From the NCBI RefSeq assembly GCF_932526225.1, contig NC_064037.1:744001-808000 (forward strand): a stretch of 64,000 nt of DNA. The letters are read 5' to 3'. This DNA is from Nematostella vectensis. Taxonomy: Eukaryota; Cnidaria; Anthozoa; Actiniaria; Edwardsiidae. The notes beneath the pieces are model-generated. The model did no database searches and had not been told where the DNA came from. It saw only the letters and a list, made by a program, of their open reading frames with translations. Numbering within the stretch: position 1 is the stretch's first letter; each line of letters opens with the position of its first letter. Shown piece after piece: positions 40,601 to 54,019 of the stretch. The position numbers and the translations under genes were made by a program.

Positions 40601-43600
40601 TTTTTTCCGAGTATACTGTTTTATTTTTCCTAATGTTACTTTTTGGAATTTACATTCGGAAAAAAAATTATCGATTGTAACCTTTTGGAGGTTACACTCG
40701 TAAAACAAATTCCCGAATGTAACTCTGAAGCTTTTCCCGAATGTAACCTCCAGTCCGATGGTGACTTTGCTTGGGATAGTTTACGATACCAATAGTATTA
40801 AAAGTAATTTTCATTACAATTACCTTCAGCAATGCCACGTTAGTCTATCGTTGCGGGCACTTGACTACTAACGCAGCGACCCGGGTTCGATTCCCGCTGA
40901 TAGCCTATTTTTTTACTTTCTTTTTGTTTTTAAATATCGATACTTAATTATACTGTTCTTGGTGTGTCATGACATAAAAAGAAGGTATAGGGACATTTTT
41001 ATGTACTCTCGGCATCTTTGATGTGCTCATGCTTTGTTCAGGATCCTGTACATATTTTATGCACACAAGAACTAACTAGATTCCTTGTATAACTTGATTA
41101 AGTAGATTCTAACATAGAGCATAGCGCTCGATAGATTGATATACCTTTTTTTCCGAGTATACTGTTTTATTTTTCCTAATGTTACTTTTTGGAATTTACA
41201 TTCGGAAAAAAATTTATCGATTGTAACCTTTTGGAGGTTACACTCGTAAAACAAATTCCCGAATGTAACCCTGAAGCTTTTCCCGAATGTAACCTCCAGT
41301 CCGATGGTGACTTTGCTTGGGATAGTTTACGATACCAATAGTATTAAAAGTAATTTTCATTACAATTCCCTTCAGCAATGTCACGTTAGTCTTTCGTTGC
41401 GGGCACTTGACTACTAACGCAGCTACCCGGGTTCGATTCCCCCAGATAGCCTATTTTTTTTTCTTTATTTTTTTTTTTAAATATCGATACTTAATTATAC
41501 TGTTCTTGGTGTGTAATGACATAAAAAGAAGGTATAGGGACATTTTTATGTACTCTCAGCATCTTTGATGTGCTCATGCTTTGTTCAGGATCCTGTACAT
41601 ATTTTATGCACACAAGAACTAACTAGATTCCTTGGATAACATGATTAAGTAGATTCTAACATAGAGCATAGCGCTCGATAGATTGATATACCTTTTTTTC
41701 CGAGTATACTGTTTTATTTTTCCTAATGTTACTTTTTTGAATTTAATTCGGAAAAAAAATTATCGATTGTAACCTTTTGGAGGTTACACTCGTAAAACAA
41801 ATTCCCGAATGTAACCCTGAAGCTTTTCCCGAATGTAACCTCCAGTCCGATGGTGACTTTGCTTGGGATAGTTTACGATACCAATAGTATTAAAAGTAAT
41901 TTTCATTACAATTCCCTTCAGCAATGCCACGTTAGTCTATCGTTGCGGGCACTTGACTACTAACGCAGCGACCCGGGTTCGATTCCCGCTGATAGCCTAT
42001 TTTTTTACTTTCTTTTTTTTTTAAATATCGATACTTAATTATACTGTTCTTGGTGTGTCATGACATAAAAAGAAGGTATAGGGACATTTTTATGTACTCT
42101 CAGCATCTTTGATGTGCTCATGCTTTGTTCAGGATCCTGTACATATTTTATGCACACAAGAACTAACTAGATTCCTTGGATAACTTGATTAAGTAGATTC
42201 TAACATAGAGCATAGCGCTCGATAGATTGATATACCTTTTTTTCCGAGTATACTGTTTTATTTTTCCTAATGTTACTTTTTGGAATTTACATTCGGAAAA
42301 AAAATTATCGATTGTAACCTTTTGGAGGTTACACTCGTAAAACAAATTCCCGAATGTAACCCTGAAGCTTTTCCCGAATGTAACCTCCAGTCCGATGGTG
42401 ACTTTGCTTGGGATAGTTTACGATACCAATAGTATTAAAAGTAATTTTCATTACAATTCCCTTCAGCAATGCCACGTTAGTCTTTTGTTGCGGGCACTTG
42501 ACTACTAACGCAGCGACCCGGGTTTGATTCCCGCTGATAGCCTATTTTTTTTCTTTATTTTTTTTTAAATATCGATACTAAAATTATACTGTTCTTGGTG
42601 TGTCATGACATAAAAAGAAGGTATAGGGACATTTTTATGTACTCTCAGCATCTTTGATGTGCTCATGCTTTGTTCAGGATCCTGTACATATTTTATGCAC
42701 ACAAGAACTAACTAGATTCCTTGGATAACTTGATTAAGTAGATTCTAACATAGAGCATAGCGCTCAATAGATTGATATACTTTTTTTCCGAGTATACTGT
42801 TTCATTTTTCCTAATGTTACTTTTTTGAATTTACATTCGGAAAAAAAATTATCGATTGTAACCTTTTGGAGGTTACACTCGTAAAACAAATTCCCGAATG
42901 TAACCCTGAAGCTTTTCCCGAATGTAACCTCCAGTCCGATGGTGACTTTGCTTGGGATAGTTTACGATACCAATAGTATTAAAAGTAATTTTCATTACAA
43001 TTCCCTTCAGCAATGCCACGTTAGTCTATCGTTGCGGGCACTTGACTACTAACGCAGCGACCCGGGTTCGATTCCCGCTGATAGCCTATTTTTTTTTCTT
43101 TATTTTTTTTTTAAATATCAATACTTAATTATACTGTTCTTGGTGTATCATGACATAAAAAGAAGGTATAGGGACATTTTTATGTACTCTCAGCATCTTT
43201 GATGTGCTCATGCTTTGTTCAGGATCCTGTACATATTTTATGCACACAAGAACTAACTAGATTCCTTGGATAACTTGATTAAGTAGATTCTAACATAGAG
43301 CATAGCGCTCGATAGATTGATATACCTTTTTTTCCGAGTATACTGTTTTATTTTTCTTAATGTTACTTTTTGGAATTTACATTCGGAAAAAAAATATCGA
43401 TTGTAACCTTTTGGAGGTTACACTCGTAAAACAAATTCCCGAATGTAACCCTGAAGCTTTTCCCGAATGTAACCTCCAGTCCGATGGTGACTTTGCTTGG
43501 GATAGTTTACGATACCAATAGTATTAAAGGTAATTTTCATTACAATTACCTTCAGCAATGCCACGTTAGTCTTTTGTTGCGGGCACTTGACTACTAACGC

Positions 43601-45301
43601 AGCGACCCGGGTTCGATTCCCGCTGATAGCCTTTTTTTTTACTTTCTTTTTTTTTTAAATATCGATACTTAATTATACTGTTCTTGGTGTGTCATGACCT
43701 AAAAAGAAGGTATAGGGACATTTTTATGTACTCTCAGCATCTTTGATGTGCTCATGCTTTGTTCAGGATCCTGTACATATTTTATGCACACAAGAACTAA
43801 CTAGATTCCTTGGACAACTTGATTAAGTAGATTCTAACATAGAGCATAGCGCTCGATAGATTGATATACCTTTTTTTCCGAGTATACTGTTTTATTTTTC
43901 CTAATGTTACTTTTTGGAATTTACATTCGGAAAAAAAATTATCGATTGTAACCTTTTGGAGGTTACACTCGTAAAACAAATTCCCGAATGTAACCCTGAA
44001 GCTTTTCCCGAATGTAACCTCCAGTCCGATGGTGACTTTGCTTGGGATAGTTTACGATACCAATAGTATTTAAAGTAATTTTCATTACAATTCCCTTCAG
44101 CAATGTCACGTTAGTCTTTCGTTGCGGGCACTTGACTACTAACGCAGCGACCCGGGTTCGATTCCCCCTGATAGCCTATTTTTTTTTTCTTTACTTTTTT
44201 TTTTAAATATCGATACTTAAGTATACTGTTCTTGGTGTGTAATGACATAAAAAGAAGGTATAGGGACATTTTTATGTACTCTCAGCATCTTTGATGTGCT
44301 CATGCTTTGTTCAGGATCCTGTACATATTTTATGCATACAAGAACTAACTAGATTTCTTGGATAACATGATTAAGTAGATTTTAACATAGAGCATAGCGC
44401 TCGATAGATTGATATACCTTTTTTTCCGAGTATACTGTTTTATTTTTCCTAATGTTACTTTTTTTAATTGAATTCGGAAAAAAAATTATCGATTGTAACC
44501 TTTTGGAGGTTACACTCGTAAAACAAATTCCCGAATGTAACCCTGAAGCTTTTCCCGAATGTAACCTCCAGTCCGATGGTGACTTTGCTTGGGATAGTTT
44601 ACGATACCAATAGTATTAAAAGTAATTTTCATTACAATTCCCTTCAGCAATGCCACGTTAGAATATCGTTGCGGGCACTTGACTACTAACGCAGCGACCC
44701 GGGTTCGATTCCCGCTGATAGCCTATTTTTTTACTTTCTTTTTTTTTTTAAATATCGATACTTAATTATACTGTTCTTGGTGTGTCATGACATAAAAAGA
44801 AGGTATAGGGACATTTTTATGTACTCTCAGCATCTTTGATGTGCTCATGCTTTGTTCAGGATCCTGTACATATTTTATGCACACAAGAACTAACTAGATT
44901 CCTTGGATAACTTGATTAAGTAGATTCTAACATAGAGCATAGCGCTCGATAGATTGATATACCTTTTTTTCCGAGTATACTGTTTTATTTTTCCTAATGT
45001 TACTTTTTGGAATTTACATTCGGAAAAAAAATTATCGATTGTAACCTTTTGGAGGTTACACTCGTAAAACAAATTCCCGAATGTAACCCTGAAGCTTTTC
45101 CCGAATGTAACCTCCAGTCCGATGGTGACTTTGCTTGGGATAGTTTACGATACCAATAGTATTAAAAGTAATTTTCATTACAATTCCCTTCAGCAATGCC
45201 ACGTTAGTCTTTCGTTGCGGGCACTTGACTACTAACGCAGCGACTCGGGTTCGATTCCCGCTGATAGCCTATTTTTTTTTCTTTATTTTTTTTTTTTTTT
45301 A
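37662..45301. repeat. Class A block 3 (14 monomers)
   Basis: Monomers starting 37662 to 44752. They follow the order of 28940-36034 with an offset of about 8722 for the first four, then 9266-9267 after one extra monomer near 39844. Shared rare variants include cggaaaaaaatttatcg (31946, 41213), cgatactaaaattat (33305, 42571), gtgtatcatgac, catgacctaaaa, acttaagtatac and ttagaatatcg. Confidence 0.85.
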
Positions 45302-46395
45302 ATATCGATACTTAATTATACTGTTCTTGGTGTGTCATGACATAAAAAGAAGGTATAGGGACATTTTTATGTACTCTCAGCATCTTTGATGTGCTCATGC
45401 TTTGTTCAGGATCCTGTACATATTTTATGCACACAAGAACTAACTAGATTCCTTGGATAACTTGATTAAGTAGATTATAACATAGAGCATAGCGCTCGAT
45501 AGATTGATATACCTTTTTTTCCGAGTATACTGTTTTATTTTTCCTAATGTTACTTTTTGGAATTTACATTCGGAAAAAAAAATTATCGATTGTAACCTTT
45601 TGGAGGTTACACTCGTAAAACAAATTCCCGAATGTAACCCTGAAGCTTTTCCCGAATGTAACCTCCAGTCCGATGGTGACTTTGCTTGGGATAGTTTACG
45701 ATACCAATAGTATTAAAAGTAATTTTCATTACAATTCCCTTCAGCAATGCCACGTTAGTCTTTTGTTGCGGGCACTTGACTACTAACGCAGCGACTCGGG
45801 TTCGATTCCCGCCAATAGCCTATTTTTTTTTTCTTTATTTTTTTTTTAATATCGATACTTAATTATACTGTTCTTGGTGTGTCATGACATAAAAAGAAGG
45901 TATAGGGATATTTTTATGTACTCTCAGCATCTTTGATGTGCTCATGCCTTGTTCAGGATCCTGTACATATTTTATGCACACAAGAACTAACTAGACTCCT
46001 TGGATAACTTGATTAAGTAGATTCTAACATAGAGCATAGCGCTCGATAGATTGATATACCTTTTTTTCCGAGTATACTGTTTTATTTTTCCTAATGTTAC
46101 TTTTTGGAATTTACATTCGGAAAAAAAATTATCGATTGTAACCTTTTGGAGGTTACACTCGTAAAACAAATTCCCGAATGTAACCCTGAAGCTTTTCCCG
46201 AATGTAACCTCCAGTCCGATGGTGACTTTGCTTGGGATAGTTTACGATACCAATAGTATTAAAAGTAATTTTCATTACAATTCCCTTCAGCAATGCCACG
46301 TTAGTCTTTCGTTGCGGGCACTTGACTACTAACGCAGCGACTCGGGTTCGATTCCCGCTGATAGCCTTTTTTTTTATTTATTTATTTTTTTTTTA
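37662..46395. repeat. Duplicated segment, right copy (16 monomers)
   Basis: Partner of 28940-37117. The pair 39297-40387 repeats the preceding pair 38206-39296: both second members carry 'catgatttgttc' and a long T-run. This local dimer duplication explains the extra monomer. Confidence 0.75.
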
Positions 46396-49300
46396 ATATC
46401 GATACTTAATTATACTGTTCTTGGTGTGTCATGACATAAAAAGAAGGTATAGGGATATTTTTATGTACTCTCAGCATCTTTGATGTGCTCATGCTTTGTT
46501 CAGGATCATGTACATATTTTATGCACACAAGAACTAACTAGATTCCTTGGATAACTTTATTAAGTAGATTCTAACATAGAGCATAGCGCTCGATAGATTG
46601 ATATACCTTTTTTTCCGAGTATACTGTTTTATTTTTCCTAATGTTACTTTTTGGAATTTACATTCGGAAAAAAAAATTATCGATTGTAACCTTTTGGAGG
46701 TTACACTCGTAAAACAAATTCCCGAATGTAACCCTGAAGCTTTTCCCGAATGTAACCTCCAGTCTGATGGTGACTTTGCTTGGGATAGTTTACGATACCA
46801 ATAGTATTAAAAGTAATTTTCATTACAATTCCCTTCAGCAATGCCACGTTAGTCTTTCGTTGCGGGCACTTGACTACTGACGCAGCTACCCGGGTTCGAT
46901 TCCCGCTAATAGCCTTTTTTTTTTTTTTTCAAATATCGATACTTAATTATACTGTTCTTGGTGTGTCATGAAATAAAGAGAAGGTATAGGGACATTTTTA
47001 TGTACTCTCAGCATCTTTGATGTGCTCATGCTTTGTTCAGGATCCTGTACATATTTTATGCACACAAGAACTAACTAGATTCCTTGGATAACTTGATTAA
47101 GTAGATTCTAACATAGAGCATAGCGCTCGATAGATTGATATACCTTTTTTTCCGAGTATACTGTTTTATTTTTCCTAATGTTACTTTTTGGAATTTACAT
47201 TCGGAAAAAAAATTATCGATTGTAACCTTTTGAAGGTTACACTCGTAAAACAAATTCCCGAATGTAACCCTGAAACTTTTCCCGAATGTAACCTCCAGTC
47301 CGATGGTGACTTTGCTTGGGATAGTTTACGATACCAATAGTATTAAAAGTAATTTTCATTACAATTCCCTTCAGCAATGCCACGTTAGTCTTTCGTTGCG
47401 GGCACTTGACTACTAACGCAGCGACTCGGGTTCTATTCCCGCTGATAGCCTATTTTTTTTCTTTATTTTTTTGTTTTAATATCGATACTTAATTATACTG
47501 TTCTTGATGTGTCATGACATAAAAAGAAGGTATAGGGATATTTTTATGTACTCTCAGCATCTTTGATGTGCTCATGCTTTGTTCAGGATCCTGTACATAT
47601 TTTATGCACACAAGAACTAACTAGATTCCTTGGATAACTTGATTAAGTAGATTCTAACATAGAGCATAGCGCTCGATAGATTGATATACCTTTTTTTCCG
47701 AGTATACTGTTTTATTTTTCCTAATGTTACTTTTTGGAATTTACATTCGGAAAAAAAATTATCGATTGTAACCTTTTGGAGGTTACACTCGTAAAACAAA
47801 TTCCCAAATGTAACCCTGAAGCTTTTCCCGAATGTAACCTCCAGTCCGATGGTGACTTTGCTTGGGATAGTTTACGATACCAATAGTATTAAAAGTAATT
47901 TTCATTACAATTCCCTTCAGCAATGCCACGTTAGTCTTTCGTTGCGAGCACTTGACTACTAACGCAGCGACCCGGGTTCGATTCCCGCTGATAGCCTATT
48001 TTTTTTTTCTTTTTTTTTTTTTTTTTTAATATCGATACTTTATTATACTGTTCTTGGTGTGTCATGACATAAAAAGAAGGTATAGGGATATTTTTATGTA
48101 CTCTCAGCATCTTTGATGTGCTTATGCCTTGTTCAGGATCCTGTACATATTTTATGCACACAAGAACTAACTAGATTCCTTGGATAACTTGATTAAGTAG
48201 ATTCTAACATAGAGCATAGCGCTCGATAGATTGATATACCTTTTTTTCCGAGTATACTGTTTTATTTTTCCTAATGTTACTTTTTGGAATTTACATTCGG
48301 AAAAAAAATTATCGATTGTAACCTTTTGGAGGTTACACTCGTAAAACAAATTCCCGAATGTAACCCTGAAGCTTTTCCCGAATGTAACCTCCAGTCCGAT
48401 GGTGACTTTGCTTGGGATAGTTTACGATACCAATAGTATTTAAAGTAATTTTCATTACAATTCCCTTCAGCAATGCCACGTTAGTCTTTCGTTGCGGGCA
48501 CTTGACTACTAACGCAGCGACTCGGGTTCGATTCCCGCTCATAGCCTTTTTTTTATTTATTTATTTTTTTTTAATATCGATACTTAATTATACTGTTCTT
48601 GGTGTGTCATGACATAAAAAGAAGGTATAGGGATATTTTTATGTACTCTCAGCATCTTTGATGTGCTCATGCTTTGTTCAGGATCCTGTACATATTTTAT
48701 GCACACAAGAACTAACTAGATTCCTTGGATAACTTTATTAAGTAGATTCTAACATAGAGCATAGCGCTCGATAGATTGATATACCTTTTTTTCCGAGTAT
48801 ACTGTTTTATTTTTCCTAATGTTACTTTTTGGAATTTACATTCGGAAAAAAAATTATCGATTGTAACCTTTTGGAGGTTACACTCGTAAAACAAATTCCC
48901 GAATGTAACCCTGAAGCTTTTCCCGAATGTAACCTCCAGTCCGATGGTGACTTTGCTTGGGATAGTTTACGATACCAATAGTATTAAAAGTAATTTTCAT
49001 TACAATTCCCTTCAGCAATGCCACGTTAGTCTTTCGTTGCGGGCACTTGACTACTAACGCAGCGACTCGGGTTCGATTCCCGCTGATAGCCTTTTTTTTA
49101 TTTATTTTTTTTTTTAATATCGATACTTAATTATACTGTTCTTGGTGTGTCATGACATAAAAAGAAGGTATAGGGATATTTTTATGTACTCTCAGCATCT
49201 TTGATGTGCTCATGCTTTGTTCAGGATCATGTACATATTTTATGCACACAAGAACTAACTAGATTCCTTGGATAACTTTATTAAGTAGATTCTAACATAG

Positions 49301-52300
49301 AGCATAGCGCTCGATAGATTGATATACCTTTTTTTCCGAGTATACTGTTTTATTTTTCCTAATGTTACTTTTTGGAATTTACATTCGGAAAAAAAAATTA
49401 TCGATTGTAACCTTTTGGAGGTTACACTCGTAAAACAAATTCCCGAATGTAACCCTGAAGCTTTTCCCGAATGTAACCTCCAGTCCGATGGTGACTTTGC
49501 TTGGGATAGTTTACGATACCAATAGTATTAAAAGTAATTTTCATTACAATTCCCTTCAGCAATGCCACGTTAGTCTTTCGTTGCGGGCACTTGACTACTG
49601 ACGCAGCTACCCGGGTTCGATTCCCGCTAATAGCCTATTTTTTTTTTTTTCAAATATCGATACTTAATTATACTGTTCTTGGTGTGTCATGACATAAAAA
49701 GAAGGTATAGGGACATTTTTATGTACTCTCAGCATCTTTGATGTGCTCATGCTTTGTTCAGGATCCTGTACATATTTTATGCACACAAGAACTAACTAGA
49801 TTCCTTGGATAACTTGATTAAGTAGATTCTAACATAGAGCATAGCGCTCGATAGATTGATATACCTTTTTTTCCGAGTATACTGTTTTATTTTTCCTAAT
49901 GTTACTTTTTGGAATTTACATTCGGAAAAAAAATTATCGATTGTAACCTTTTGGAGGTTACACTCGTAAAACAAATTCCCGAATGTAACCCTGAAGCTTT
50001 TCCCGAATGTAACCTCCAGTCCGATGGTGACTTTGCTTGGGATAGTTTACGATACCAATAGTATTAAAAGTAATTTTCATTACAATTCCCTTCAGCAATG
50101 CCACGTTAGTCTTTCGTTGCGGGCACTTGACTACTAACGCAGCGACTCGGGTTCTATTCCCGCTGACAGCCTATTTTTTTTTCTTTCTTTTTTTTTTTAA
50201 ATATCGATACTTAATTATACTGTTCTTAATGTGTCATGACATAAAAAGAAGGTATAGGGACATTTTTATGTACTCTCAGCATCTTTGATGTGCTCATGCT
50301 TTGTTCAGGATCCTGTACATATTTTATGCACACAAGAACTAACTAGATTCCTTGGATAACTTGATTAAGTAGATTCTAACATAGAGCATAGCGCTCGATA
50401 GATTGATATACCTTTTTTTCCGAGTATACTGTTTTATTTTTCCTAATGTTACTTTTTGGAATTTACATTCGGAAAAAAAATTATCGATTGTAACCTTTTG
50501 GAGGTTACACTCGTAAAACAAATTCCCGAATGTAACCCTGAAGCTTTTCCCGAATGTAACCTCCAGTCCGATGGTGACTTTGCTTGGGATAGTTTACGAT
50601 ACCAATAGTATTAAAAGTAATTTTCATTACAATTCCCTTCAGCAATGCCACGTTAGTCTTTCGTTGCGGGCACTTGACTACTGACGCAGCTACCCGGGTT
50701 CGATTCCCGCTGATAGCCTATTTTTTTTTTTTTTTTCAAATATCGATACTTAATTATACTGTTCTTGGTGTGTCATGACATAAAAAGAAGGTATAGGGAC
50801 ATTTTTATGTACTCTCAGCATCTTTGATGTGCTCATGCTTTGTTCAGGATCGTGTACATATTTTATGCACACAAGAACTAACTAGATTCCTTGGATAACT
50901 TGATTAAGTAGATTCTAACATAGAGCATAGCGCTCGATAGATTGATATACCTTTTTTTCCGAGTTTACTGTTTTATTTTTCCTAATGTTACTTTTTGGAA
51001 TTTACATTCGGAAAAAAAATTATCGATTGTAACCTTTTGGAGGTTACACCCGTAAAACAAATTCCCGAATGTAACCCTGAAGCTTTTCCCGAATGTAACC
51101 TCCAGTCCGATGGTGACTTTGCTTGGGATAGTTTACGATACCAATAGTATTAAAAGTAATTTTCATTACAATTCCCTTCAGCAATGCCACGTTAGTCTTT
51201 CGTTGCGGGCACTTGACTACTAACGCAGCGACTCGGGTCCGATTCCCGCTGATAGCCTATTTTTTTTTCTTTATTTTTTTTTTTTTAATATCGATACTTA
51301 ATTATACTGTTCTTGGTGTGTCATGACATAAAAAGAAGGTATAGGGACATTTTTATGTACTCTCAGCATCTTTGATGTGCTCATGCTTTGTTCAGGATCC
51401 TGCACATATTTTATGCACACAAGAACTAACTAGATTCCTTGGATAACTTGATTAAGTAGATTCTAACATAGAGCATAGCGCTCGATAGATTGATATACCT
51501 TTTTTTCCGAGTATACTGTTTTTTTTTTCCTAATGTTACTTTTTGGAATTTACATTCGGAAAAAAAAATTATCGATTGTAACATTTTGGAGGTTACACTC
51601 GTAAAACAATTTCCCGAATGTAACCCTGAAGCTTTTCTCGAATGTAACCTCCAGTCCGATGGTGACTTTGCTTGGGATAGTTTACGATACCAATAGTATT
51701 AAAAGTAATTTTCATTACAATTCCCTTCAGCAATGCCACGTTAGTCTTTTGTTGCGGGCACTTGACTACTAACGCAGCGACTCGGGTTCGATTCCCGCCA
51801 ATAGCCTATTTTTTTTTTCTTTATTTTTTTTTTTTAATATCGATACTTAATTATACTGTTCTTGGTGTGTCATGACATAAAAAGAAGGTATAGGGATATT
51901 TTTATGTACTCTCAGCATCTTTGATGTGCTCATGCCTTGTTCAGGATCCTGTACATATTTTATGCACACAAGAACTAACTAGATTCCTTAGATAACTTGA
52001 TTAAGTAGATTCTAACATAGAGCATAGCGCTCGATAGATTGATATACCTTTTTTTCCGAGTATACTGTTTTATTTTTCCTAATGTTACTTTTTGGAATTT
52101 ACATTCGGAAAAAAATTATCGATTGTAACCTTTTGGAGGTTACACTCGTAAAACAAATTCCCAAATGTAACCCTGAAGCTTTTCCCGAATGTAACCTCCA
52201 GTCCGATGGTGACTTTGCTTGGGATAGTTTACGATACCAATAGTATTAAAAGTAATTTTCATTACAATTCCCTTCAGCAATGCCACGTTAGTCTTTCGTT

Positions 52301-54019
52301 GCGGGCACTTGACTACTAACGCAGCGACCCGGGTTCGATTCCCGCTGATAGCCTATTTTTTTTTCTTTACTTTTTTTTCAAATATTGATACTTAATTATA
52401 CTGTTCTTGGTGTGTCATGACATAAAAAGAAGGTATAGGGACATTTTTATGTACTCTCAGCATCTTTGATGTGCTCATGCTTTGTTCAGGATCCTGTACA
52501 TATTTTATGCACACAAGAACTAACTAGATTCCTTGGATAACTTGATTAAGTAGATTCTAACATAGAGCATAGCGCTCGATAGATTGATATACATTTTTTT
52601 CCGAGTATACTGTTTTATTTTTCCTAATGTTACTTTTTGGAATTTACATTCGGAAAAAAAAAAAATTATCGATTGTAACCTTTTGGAGGTTACACTCGTA
52701 AAACAAATTCCCGAATGTAACCCTGAAGCTTTTCCCGAATGTAACCTCCAGTCCGATGGTGACTTTGCTTGGGATAGTTTACGATACCAATAGTATTTAA
52801 AGTAATTTTCATTACAATTCCCTTCAGCAATGCCACGTTAGTCTTTCGTTGCGGGCACTTGACTACTAACGCAGCGACTCGGGTTCGATTCCCGCCAATA
52901 GCCTATTTTTTTTCTCTTTATTTTTTTTTTTTTAATATCGATACTTAATTATACTGTTCTTGATTTGTCATGACATAAAAAGAAGGTATAGGGATATTTT
53001 TATGTACTCTCAGCATCTTTGATGTGCTCATGCTTTGTTCAGGATCCTGTACATATTTTATGCACACAAGAACTAACTAGATTCCTTGGATAACTTTATT
53101 AAGTAGATTCTAACATAGAGCATAGCGCTCGATAGATTGATATACCTTTTTTTCCGAGTATACTGTTTTATTTTTCCTAATGTTACTTTTTGTAATTTAC
53201 ATTCGGAAAAAAAATTATCGATTGTAACCTTTTGGAGGTTACACTCGTAAAACAAATTCCCGAATGTAACCCTGAAGCTTTTCCCGAATGTAACCTCCAG
53301 TCCGATGGTGACTTTGCTTGGGATAGTTTACGATACCAATAGTATTAAAAGTAATTTTCATTACAATTCCCTTCAGCAATGCCACGTTAGTCTTTCGTTG
53401 CGGGCACTTGACTACTAACGCAGCGACCCGGGTTCGATTCCCGCTGATAGCCTTTTTTTATTTATTTATTTTTTTTTAATATCGATACTTAATTATACTG
53501 TTCTTGGTGTGTCATGACATAAAAAGAAGGTATAGGGATATTTTTATGTACTCTCAGCATCTTTGATGTGCTCATGCTTTGTTCAGGATCATGTACATAT
53601 TTTATGCACACAAGAACTAACTAGATTCCTTGGATAACTTGATTAAGTAGATTCTAACATAGAGCATAGCGCTCGATAGATTGATATACCTTTTTTTCCT
53701 AGTATACTGTTTTATTTTTCCTAATGTTACTTTTTGGAATTTACATTCGGAAAAAAAAATATCGATTGTAACCTTTTGGAGGTTACACTCGTAAAACAAA
53801 TTCCCAAATGTAACCCTGAAGCTTTTCCCGAATGTAACCTCCAGTCCGATGGTGACTTTGCTTGGGATAGTTTACGATACCAATAGTATTAAAAGTAATT
53901 TTCATTACAATTCCCTTCAGCAATGCCACGTTAGTCTTTCGTTGCGGGCACTTGACTAGTGACGCAGCTACCCGGGTTCGATTCCCGCTAATAGCCTTTT
54001 TTTTTTTTTTTTTTTTCAA
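42569..54019. repeat. Higher-order unit copy 2 (21 monomers)
   Basis: Partner of 10397-21853. The last monomer (53479) begins to diverge: ctagtgacgcagct replaces the ctactaacgcagct seen at 21306-21853, and the A-run is different. Confidence 0.85.
52654..52665 (+). repeat. Longest A-run, in the longest monomer (553 bp)
   Basis: The A-run after acattcgg is usually 7-9 bases and is 12 here. The monomer 52382-52934 is the longest in the array. Polymerase slippage or a base-calling error in a homopolymer are both possible. Confidence 0.8.

Noticed and set aside
48333-48542. Minus-strand frame through the tRNA-like module (SGNRTRV...)
   Set aside because: It is a translation of the B-box and T-arm region on the opposite strand. 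Such peptides are a familiar artefact of tRNA-derived repeats.
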